Shown piece after piece: positions 55,278 to 64,000 of a stretch of DNA of 64,000 nt. A program made the translations under genes and the position numbers. The notes under the pieces were generated by a model. It did not search any database. It had not been told where the DNA came from and saw only the letters and a list, made by a program, of their open reading frames with translations. The DNA lies in NCBI GenBank assembly GCA_030998015.1, contig JARWMV010000017.1, positions 62,001 to 126,000 on the forward strand. The letters run 5' to 3'. Source of the stretch: Ceratorhiza oryzae-sativae (lineage: Eukaryota; Basidiomycota; Agaricomycetes; Cantharellales; Ceratobasidiaceae). Position 1 is the first letter of the stretch; each line of letters starts with the position of its first letter.

Positions 55278-57523
55278 GATGTCAAGAACCGATGGATGGC
55301 TGTCGAATGACTTGAGGAAGGTGGAGGAGAGGAATGTGGTGTGAGTCTCAGACGGCCGGGATATATATACTATTCTAATATCGTATCATGATGTATCAAC
55401 AGAATAACAAACAGATGAATGGTGGGGTTGGTGTGAAGGAGATAGACCAGAAATGAATGTGGCAAAGTCACGTGAGGGAAGGAGTGTGGCCACGAAACCA
55501 GATGGATGTCACATGATTGGAGAGATTGCATCTGTTTGTCGGATACTGAACAAAAGACCATATGTATTGCGATGAATTGAGTGGGAAAGAGCGTAGCTGA
55601 TATTTAGGTCAAGAAGTAGCGATTATCAGAGTAGAACGTGCTTCCCGCGAACGTCAATTGAACACCATCCAGGAATATTCATTGTGAGCTGAACGGGCTT
55701 TGGAACCTCCGGATATACGGAATAGAATTCCAGAACAGCATATGGTTTGCTTGGCATTGCGTGAGGGATCGGGGGACCATCAAATTCTGTGGCGGCATAT
55801 ATTCATAACCGGGCATGTATCTGTGCATGGGTAGCCGGTATAAAGTGAGACTCGGACAACTCCAATCGTAGAATGCCTTATCAGGATCCGTCCTTCTGTA
55901 TACACGCAACGTCATTCTGACGCATACAGCCCGGCATGGTGAGATATGCCGTTGATCTATCCCCTTCATATACGCGGTTTCTTGTATCTCGCGGTTTCTA
56001 TCATTCTAGTAATATTGTACTTCATCTCGAGGTAAACCGAGTAACGGGTACTGCATATCAAGACATTATTTGTGCAATGAGCCTCACTTGGGCCAGGCAA
56101 ACGTCGCCCAATATTTAGAGTCAAATGTATTTTGGATCATCGGCCTGGCTCAAAGTTCTGAGGATATAATAACAGCGGCGTCGATCTGCATGTGTCTTGT
56201 CGGCCGGGCGCCTTTGGACTCGGAAGAATGCATCATCTTTCCCTATGAGACTGAAGCGAAGGCTGAGGTTTATGTTGGTGTCTGGATTTTCCTAGGGGTT
56301 AACTTGTATGGTTTCGAGCGGATCACAGCATAGTCCTACCCATCGCATTGGATTAATTTATATATTACTAGTGGTCGTATGAGGCCTTGACATCGGAGCC
56401 TATATGTACTCATGAGATTGTCATGGGTATAAAGTGCTACCACTTCGAGCAGCGAAAATCTGCTCTGGATGCCAGTGGGACACAAACTATAGCGCGACCC
56501 TACACCTGTACCTGTTGAACTAAGAACAGGCTACTGTACGCGAAGGCTGTCCAACCGATGCTCCACGGCCATGCCTTCTTCATCGAAAGTAGTCTGAGCG
56601 CTCCAGAATCGCCGGTATCAATTGAGGTTAGCACAGCTACTCCGACCAGCGAAATGCATCATGATGGGGTGCCTAAAATAGAACTCAAGGAGTCTTACGA
56701 AACCAGCACCCCTCCAAGGACGCTTATGTGAAAATCACCTCATGCGTACACTCATCATTGTTCTATTTTGATTAGGAAGGTTCCGGTTTTCCCCGTCTCA
56801 CTGGGCATGCGAAGCATCGTCTGAAACGTCACCTATACTAATTGGCGTCAGTGCGTGGCTTATTAGGCCAGATGTCTGACAGTCCCATGGTGTTTGTACG
56901 CTAATGCAATCCAATCGAGGTCTCCGATTCGGCGCGGTTAGGTAGGTTCGATTATTCTGAAACTCGGAGCTGGTAGCAGATCATCCCTTTCTATGAGGGG
57001 TTTCCGAATATTACGCACAATCGCTAAACTAAAGTTATTCTGCTAGAGCCCCCTATATCATCGTGGACCTCTTGGACATCGGGGGAATAGCCCTGATTAG
57101 CCCCATCGCCCTGGGTGAATTACGATCGATTGCGGTGCGCCTCCAAGGCACTGAGAGCACATGACTCACGTGCTCCGATTGGGCGATGCACAGCTTTGGG
57201 TCGAGTTGACTTTAAAGCACATCAGACCTGTATCCCGCACCCTGTATCATTTAAATTAACTCGGCACGAACGTGTATGCGCGAATCTGTTTCAGCATAGA
57301 GTGAATCAATATTGATAGCTAGTGCTGTGTGGTTAGTAGCATCGCCTCCTTCACTGGATGTTTGGATCTGTCGATCCGGAGCTGGTTCGCGGCTGGTATA
57401 AAGCCATATACTCCTCAAGATGCTGCCCTCACTCAACTCTCCTAGCCGTGCCTCTAGTTGGTAAGCACATTCACTTCGCCGAATTGACCCTAGATTTCGA
57501 AGCCTGATTTCGAATTAGTGAAC
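55278..57523. other. 2.2-kb intergenic stretch
   Basis: No convincing gene. Short frames such as 56070-56333 lack motifs and splice support. Confidence 0.5.
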
Positions 57524-58069
57524 ATGGGCTGCCAGTCCAGCAAACTCTTCGACGAACATGGCGAGAAGCAGCGAACACATGGCGGCAAACCACGAAATAG
57601 CCAACCTGGAGAGAAAAGGCGCACTTCTAATGCCAAGCCACAGGGTGGGAGACCTAAGGCAAATAGCGGGAGTCCCAAGGCAAAGAACGGGAATCCCAAG
57701 GCAAAGGGTGGGAATCCCAAGGCAAAGAGCGGGAATCCCAAGACGAAGGGCGGGTCCACCAACCAAGACATCAACACAATAATGTATATGAATCAAGCTA
57801 CAACGACATTGAGTAATTCAGACTCCTGCGACAACGATCAACATCGTAATGCACACCACGCCGGAACCGTCGGGACCTCTGGTGGGGACACAAGTGGCGG
57901 GGGAAGTGGGCATGATTACAGTAGTAGAGGGGGTAACTATAGTGGATGGGGCGGTGATAGCGGAGGAGGCTCTAGTGGAGGAGGTTACAGTGGAGGAGGA
58001 GGGGGCTATAGCGGAGGGGGTGACTACAGTAGTGGCGGAGGTGGAGGTGATACCAGCACAAGCTACTGA
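57524..58069 (+). CDS. Gly-rich protein with MGC lipidation-type start and KAKxGNP repeats
   Basis: A 181-residue single-exon frame; the ATG at 57524 is preferred because it gives MGCQSSK, a classic N-myristoylation/palmitoylation start (Gly2, Cys3, Ser/Thr at 6). Residues about 45-80 are five tandem 7-residue repeats of the form KAKNGNP, encoded by a 21-bp DNA repeat (about 57655-57755). The C-terminal third is Gly/Ser/Tyr-rich (SGGGYSGGGGGYSGGG). No enzyme domain. Predicted to be membrane-tethered and disordered; function unknown. Confidence 0.6.
   Translation: MGCQSSKLFDEHGEKQRTHGGKPRNSQPGEKRRTSNAKPQGGRPKANSGSPKAKNGNPKAKGGNPKAKSGNPKTKGGSTNQDINTIMYMNQATTTLSNSDSCDNDQHRNAHHAGTVGTSGGDTSGGGSGHDYSSRGGNYSGWGGDSGGGSSGGGYSGGGGGYSGGGDYSSGGGGGDTSTSY
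57655..57755 (+). repeat. 21-bp coding minisatellite, about five units
   Basis: Units of the form GGCAAAGAACGGGAATCCCA with small changes, in frame in the gene at 57524-58069. Confidence 0.85.
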
Positions 58070-58475
58070 AACAGGCGATGCTCTCTTAATATTTCAACGT
58101 AATCATGTATGTGGTAATTTCAGCAATCCTGAAAATCAGACTCTTCAACTGCTGCCCCCTTAGTTCGGCATACAACCAGATGTACTGGATAGACTAAACA
58201 AATAGACACTCAGCTCCGAAAACAGAAGTTTGAATCGAAATCTGAATTGAACTTTATTGTCATATAGTCAATTTATTTGAGGCACAAAGGTGGTGGGGCG
58301 CAAGCCAGAGTGAATGCGCTGGGCATATATCTGGTCATTCCGACGCCGGGACGAACTTGCCGAGTAGGGGAATAATCAAATTTCATCAGATAATGCAAAC
58401 TTTCCCCTTTATAATAGGTTAGAAAGCTTGCATCGATGCCTCGTACCTCCCAACTTGCTATAGAGATAGCTTACC
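58070..58475. other. Intergenic, nothing recognised
   Basis: About 400 bp between two plus-strand genes; presumed terminator and promoter. Confidence 0.45.
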
Positions 58476-59236
58476 ATGTCTGCCGGAAATACACCTGCTG
58501 TAACCAGAGTTCGAGTATTTCAAGAGATGAAAGACGAAGATGAGCCGATTTATGTTCGGGTGCGGGATCCTGAATTCAACAATCCTCGAGGGAACATTTG
58601 CGTGCGGGTATGAATGTTCAATAAATGCTAATATGGACAACATTCTAACATGATGAATAGGTCGATGACCACGAATTTATAATACATAGTATTAAGCTGG
58701 AAGAATTTAATGCGATCCTTGAACTGCTGCCGCTGAACCCGACCACATCAACAATCGTTGAACTCTATGGAGAGGTTGAGGATATACGGCGGGGTTTGAG
58801 AGTTTTATATACTACGTAAGTTGTTCCTGAAAGAGCGGTTTTGGATGGCTCAAGTTGGATGTGATTTTTCAGCCGCGGCACCCCCGAGGACAGAGCTCTG
58901 GACCTACCAACCTGGCGGTCTGCTCTATGGATGGCAACAGAGTATGACAGCCCTGATCTTCGGGTGCGCTGCATCCACGGTCTTGAAGGGTTGGGGTGTT
59001 TATCGGTTGATGAATATCTTTGGTTTGCCAGAGCATTCGAGATCCGGGAATGGACTCAAAAGGCGGTAGATTTGCTCTCAGAGCGAGAGGACCCGATCGC
59101 TGTTGATGACACTATTACACTCGCTGCCAAGCTTGCAGCTGAAGTCACGGCACGCAGGGAGCAACGTTTAAGGGGTTATTGGAAGAGCAGGTTCGGCTCA
59201 AGGCAGCCGAAGAACAGCAACCTAGGAAACGAGTGA
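58476..59236 (+). CDS. BTB/POZ-like domain protein
   Basis: Three exons, 58476-58607, 58661-58815 and 58873-59236; 216 residues with consistent phases. After a short N terminus (YVRVRDPEFNNPRG), VDDHEFIIHSIKLEEFNAIL resembles the BTB core in which a conserved His begins the second helix. LDLPTWRSALWMATEYDSPD and WFARAFEIREWTQKAVDLL resemble the region after the BTB fold in a family I recall as frequent in agaricomycetes. BTB proteins usually act as dimers or as adaptors for cullin-3. Assignment is by pattern only. Confidence 0.68.
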
Positions 59237-59541
59237 GGCGTTTGAACTAGCGCTATTCGCAGCAATAGTGGATCCAGTTTACACTCTACCGGTCCAAATA
59301 TCAGATTTGTTTTATCCCAAAATTCGTTCATAACATAGAGTGGTATAACAAAAATCAACAAAGAACATAGAGCGCGCCATACATCAGACCAAGTTACAAA
59401 CAATACAATCGTGCAGCGTGGACAAAAGGCTACGTATTAACGAACATCCTCCAAACCCAATGTACAAAACATCTTACACACACGCGCAAACGCACACATA
59501 CATACCCAAAAAATCAAACACACCGTCTAAATAAAGCAAAT
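59237..59541. other. Intergenic between convergent genes
   Basis: About 300 bp between the stops of the BTB-like and the pseudokinase genes; AT-rich, presumed terminators on both strands. Confidence 0.5.
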
Positions 59542-62500
59542 CTACGAGAGGAGCCCCCTTAATCCGTCTACAATACCGCGAATCGGGGGGCGAGCAGCCG
59601 GATTTGCGTTCCAGCATGCTTCCAACAGGTACCAGACCTGGTCAGAGCGCGATTTGCTTTGGAGAAGGACAGAGGGGCGAGGGGGATGGCGGCCTTTGGT
59701 TGCGACTTCCAGAATGACGCTGGCGTCCGAGTGACCAGCAAACGGCGCAAGGCCCGACCAAATCTACACCAATTTTGAGCGCGATAGACAAAAGGCGGAG
59801 TCAGACGTACCTCGAGCGCCGTACAGGCAAACGCATATATATCGCTCTGCATCGTCCTGATGCCAGGGAATTTAGTCACGTGGTTCAAGTGATGATGTAG
59901 TTCTAAAACCCCGAAGATAAATGTCAAATGTACATGGATGTTCGATAAAGAAAACGCACCAGGAGCCATCCAACGCGCATCCGCCCACTGGAGGCCCCAC
60001 TGCGGGAATCCGAGTTCTTGGTTCCTCTCGATCGCGGTCATCACACCATACCCAGTCACTATCGGTTCTCAGTTTCGCGCTTCACGTGAAAGAGACTACC
60101 CATGCTCACCAAGGACCCGTCCATCATCCGAAATCAACAGATTAATCCCCCTAAAGTCCCCGTGTACCACTAGATTAATCAACCGATTAACTCCCGATTC
60201 GATTTCATATTCGAACAGACACTCACATTTTGCATCATCGTGAAGATACCTCAATCCCTCTGCTGCCTCAAGCACCAATCTGGACCGGTCAGCTCCAGGG
60301 TTGGCCATCAAGTGCTGAATAACCGTTCCGTTTTGAACATAGGGCATAACTAGTCCAAACGCCCCGTGGCGGGGCATGACAACGCTAATGAAGGGGTGGA
60401 TATGCGGATGGAAGAGTGTACGCCAGACATCGATGTCTTTTTTGAGTCTCTGTGGGAAAGGCGTTAGCGTGGGTGTTCTGTCAAGCAAAGTTTAAGCCTA
60501 CCCTTCGAATTTTACTTGGTGACTCGGCAGCCCTCAAGCATCGTACAATGACCGGCTTGATACCAAGCCACATCGCATGGCTAATCCCCGTCTAGTAAGC
60601 ACCACATCCTCCTCTTACACGAATGGCACTTACTGGGAAAAGCTCACGGCATCCTGCGAAAGCGCCGTGCGAGCCATCCTCGAGATCTCGTTGGTGATAT
60701 CCCGCTCGGCCGGATAATGTCCCGTCATCTCGTACAAATAAACCAACGCCTCTTTGAGCTGCTGGGCCTCTGGATGGCCAGTCGTGATCTCTTTCCTCAA
60801 CAGCTGCATGAACCCGTCAACCTCGTCAAAACTCCTGTGGGCCATATCTTCCAGCCCCTGCGGATCGTTCAAAACCTCAATCGGATCCATTCTCCGCCCA
60901 AGGGCCATCCCAGATGCAGCCAGATTCGCGGCTGATCCATTTATCTGACCGGGGATGGAATACCCAGGCGCGGGCGAGTGGTTCCTGCTCGTGCTCTCGT
61001 TCACCGAGCTTTCGGCCATGGCCCGATGCGGATTGACGTACGGCCCGGCAGCCAGCGGCGTAACGAGATTCACCGTGGATCCTCCAGCTGTCGAGGGTGT
61101 GATACCGCTCAATGTTGAATTCGAGCGAGCGGGCGTATTCGGAATTGTATACGCCCGCTCAGACGCACTTTCCGACCCAGCATATCTCCCATCCCTCTCT
61201 CTCTCAGATCTCGTTCGCATGTTGGGATTGGCATACATGGGCTGCATAGGCGGATCACTCAAATCGCGGGGTGGGATAGGATCAATAGGCGAGGGTGAAA
61301 CACCGTTGTAAATCTACCCGGTCCGGTTACGCCAAAAGATAGGGGCGCCATGACGAAATGGTCTTACCTCAAACTGCTGACTCCTCGCAAACTCGATGAG
61401 CTGGATACTCATTTGCTGTACATAATCCCCAACGCGAGCCGCACTCTCCCCACGTTGGATCTGGCTCAGTTGAACGAGGATCGAGCGAATGACGCTGAAA
61501 TCGGTGGCGGAGGATTAACGTTCGTATCATTCCCGATTTGATTGGCGTAAGGGAAAAAGATGGAGATAAAGCCGAAATTAGCAAGTGTCAGAAAAAAAGT
61601 CTAAAACGTCGACGTACCCTTCTCCGAGGGAATGAACGCTTCCGGGAGGGGGTGGCCAGACGAGTTCGTCATGGGAGATAAGGAATTTCAGAAGTTCTTT
61701 GACCTGTAATCGCACCATCTTGCACAAATCCTGGGCATCCGATCTTCAGTAAAGTTGGCAAGTGAAAATCATGTATCAGACGTACCGCATTTTCTCCGAG
61801 CGCGTCGCACGCGGCATCCACATCTTCGACCAGGCAAAGCAGCGAGTCCTCATTCAACATTGCCTCATCCTCCCCTTCCATTCCAGGTGTCATACCCATG
61901 CCGTCGCGACCCACAATTTCCACGCTTCGGTCTAATTCCAAGTCGGTGTCAATCCAATGACACAGCGGGCTCAAAGCCGACTTACTTGATTCTCGATGTG
62001 CCATACCCGGTCTCGCAAATTCTCCAGCCTTTGCATAGCCATATGGGTTCCCCTGTGCTTCTTCATAACCATAAGCGCCCCCTCCCGGTGTAGACGGCGT
62101 GTGGTATCCTCCCGGGGCAACGAAACCGCCGAGACCCGGCTGTGCCCGACCATCGAACCCCCCAAACCCGGGCAGCTCCTTGGGACCTGCGCCAAAGTGT
62201 TCTGCTCTCTCCGGGAACTGTTCCGAATACAACAAAAATACGTCGCGAAGGTGTGCGTGGGCAGATGCAAGAGCCATATGAGGAAAGTCGGGATCTGATG
62301 TACCTATGGTCACACGCGAATATGTAAATTTCCGGAAAATTCGGTTGCGTGACGACGAACCGTTCAGAGTTGGCAACGAGGTATAGACTGAGCTTGGAGT
62401 AGAGATTGTCGCGGCTGTTAGGGCAGGCGTGGTCGGAACGGTCGATGCAGCCATCGAAATGGTGGTACCTGGGGCTGAGGGGAACGGGAAGGCTGTCGAA

Positions 62501-63386
62501 GGATGTGGCGCCGACGCGTGCTCGTGTAGATCGAACCGTGCGGCTATTGCACGCGGGTATAGCTTTGTTATAAGCTAAAATATAGATCAAATGCAGGAAT
62601 GAAGTAAAGTGGGTGAGAAAGCCTGTCACGGCATGATCCCGTCCTGATCTCGGTCGATACTCACCCAGACATCCTCAGCGCGTGTTGTGATGAGCGCTTC
62701 CCTCAAGCGTGTTGCTGCGTTATTTGCTGTGTATATATCGCGCCATACGTGCTCGTATGGGGGAGGCGGGATCTAGTTCACAGTCCGCAATTTGCAAACA
62801 AATTTCGTTAGCACGCGTGGGAGTCGTAGCGGATGGACAGACTTACGACAAGTGGGCGCGAATTAAACTCGTACTCGGGCTCGTCGACGGGCGTATAGTA
62901 TCTGCCGGCATCATCCAGGGGTTAGATCCTGAAAAGGAAGGGGCAAGGGCATGCTCACATTTCCGACTCGTCGATGACGGCGGGCGTCGTTGGCTGCGGT
63001 TGTGTTAGCGACGGAGACTGCGACGGCGGGGTACTCACCATGGACGGGCGGCGAGCAGCCCAGGACGGACGTGCGGCAGAGGTCATGGCGGTGGGTGTGT
63101 CGAACAGGCTCGGTCTGCACGTGCCCGTTAGCAATCAGGTGCAATCCAATTTAACCACTCACTGATCGCTGTAGTCAGCCCCAGGATCAACAGGCGACAG
63201 CGGTGTCGGCGGTATGAACCGAATCGACGGCCGAGACGGGTCGTCAAAGTGCACGCGCCGTCGTCCTGGTGTGCTCGGCGACTGGATCGAAGGCGACGTC
63301 GGCGATCCGACACCGGGCGTTCCTGTAGACAATGAGCTCGGTCGCCGTAGCGCGCCGCTCGACTCACGGGGCGACGGGTACGACAT
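59542..63386 (-). CDS. TKL-like protein kinase fold, predicted pseudokinase, many exons
   Basis: Starts at the ATG 63384-63386 (MSYPSPRESSGALRRPSSLS) and ends at the TAG at 59542. At least eleven short-intron exons join in frame. The N-terminal two thirds are Ser/Pro-rich with helical parts (LYPRAIAARFDLHEHASAP, MALASAHAHLRDVFLLYSEQ, VRLQVKELLKFLISHDELVW). The kinase-like domain is at the C terminus. Its N lobe has GIKPVIVRCLRA where VAIK is expected, so the ATP-anchoring Lys is Arg. The catalytic loop is HGDFRGINLLI (Asp kept). The DFG position reads TGYG, so the metal-binding Asp is lost. WMAP and SDIYAFACTALEIWSG follow, and it ends with YLLEACWNANPAARP. Probably a catalytically dead scaffold or regulator. 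Confidence 0.8.
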
Positions 63387-64000
63387 GGTTGATGGCGGTG
63401 GCGAAGGCGAAGGCGTACTCGAGTCACTGCCTTTGTGCTCTCCTGGCGACGACGGCGGGCAGGCTATGTCTTGTTGTGGTAGTCTGGTCCCGGCTCACTG
63501 GGCTCGGTCTTTGCCACATGCCCGGGCGCCTAATTGGGCGCCTACCGCTCTGCAAGGTTCGACTGCCCAGACCGCGACGAGAGCCAGCTCGGCAAGTTGC
63601 AATAATCCGGCTTCCGGTCGAGGATGCGTGGTCAGCGGTGTTATACTCAAATGCGCGTACTGCCTTGACAGGTTCCCTCCTCACGGTCTGCCGGACTCCC
63701 ACCTCCCCCGCTTGCTTTTCAATAAAAGCTAGTTGAGCAAGTTGCCGTGAGCACAAATGCCTGGCTAGCTCCACTATCTTAGCCTGAACCAAGGCTGTTG
63801 GCGCGTAGCTGCCCATATCTACCGGATTCGAATTGGACGGTAGGCCGCCATATCGCCATCTCGGTGTGAAGCACCAAAAGTTTGGAGGTGGCTAGCAAAA
63901 TATGTTTCGAGTAGACTATGACCTAGGAGATGGCGAGGTTGGCATATCCTAACCAATTCAGTTCAGGCTGTTGGTGGTTATGTTGATCGAGAGTATCATT
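63387..64000. other. Upstream of the pseudokinase gene, nothing recognised
   Basis: About 610 bp; presumed promoter and 5' UTR of the minus-strand gene. No convincing gene on either strand. Confidence 0.45.

Noticed and set aside
57655..57755. Regular 21-bp repeats that might suggest a CRISPR-like array
   Set aside because: Units are contiguous without spacers, in frame in a protein, in a eukaryotic genome.

Overview
The window looks like genomic DNA of a filamentous basidiomycete. Its genes are dense and cut by many introns of about 45-65 nt with GT..AG ends. It also carries chromodomain Ty3/gypsy elements, hAT and Tc1 transposons, and a NACHT-WD40 gene of the vegetative-incompatibility type. 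The protein families recall Rhizoctonia/Ceratobasidium (Agaricomycetes); that is an inference from memory, not a database result. Gene models below come from reading frames, splice signals and family motifs seen by eye.

Region 1-25.6 kb is one nest of transposons. The oldest host seen is a hAT transposase gene on the minus strand. A Tc1-like transposon (TA duplication, about 190-bp inverted repeats) sits inside one of its introns, and a full-length gypsy element (copy B, 15940-22804, duplication ACCAC) sits inside the Tc1. On the left, the hAT coding region is broken by gypsy LTR material (E and D). Copy A (minus strand, same family as B, running off the left edge) is inserted in D. A full-length gypsy of a second family (copy C, 6366-12605, duplication AAGAT) is inserted in the 5' LTR of A. 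A hAT-type non-autonomous element with an 8-bp duplication (24729-25575) borders the nest.

Both gypsy families show the same unusual 5' architecture. A TATA box lies 33 nt upstream of a short sequence that is exactly complementary to a primer-binding site placed 2 nt after the 5' LTR, which indicates self-priming. From that predicted RNA start to the gag start codon there is no ATG in any frame (about 1.37 kb in B, conserved in A; 0.6 kb in C), while the 0.3 kb of U3 just upstream has nine. In A and B this ATG-free leader keeps three overlapping methionine-less open frames with a CCHC knuckle, a Cys4 cluster and a helical segment. This is the most interesting signal in the window.

Region 26-64 kb is mainly host genes: a NACHT-WD40 protein (26.2-31.0), a beta-carbonic anhydrase pseudogene (34.1), a secreted GH43 arabinofuranosidase (35.3-36.9), prefoldin subunit 6 (37.7), an unknown gene (39.8-42.1), a MYND-type protein (43.2-45.4), a small cysteine-rich secreted protein (45.9), DSK2/ubiquilin (48.1), inositol-3-phosphate synthase (49.7-51.4), a Gly/His-rich protein (53.0), an unknown gene (54.4), a lipid-anchored-looking Gly-rich protein (57.5), a BTB-like protein (58.5) and a predicted pseudokinase (59.5-63.4). 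DSK2/INO1 and BTB/pseudokinase are convergent pairs. Several stretches of 0.6-3 kb between genes hold nothing I can identify beyond two inverted-repeat elements and a MYND-gene relic.
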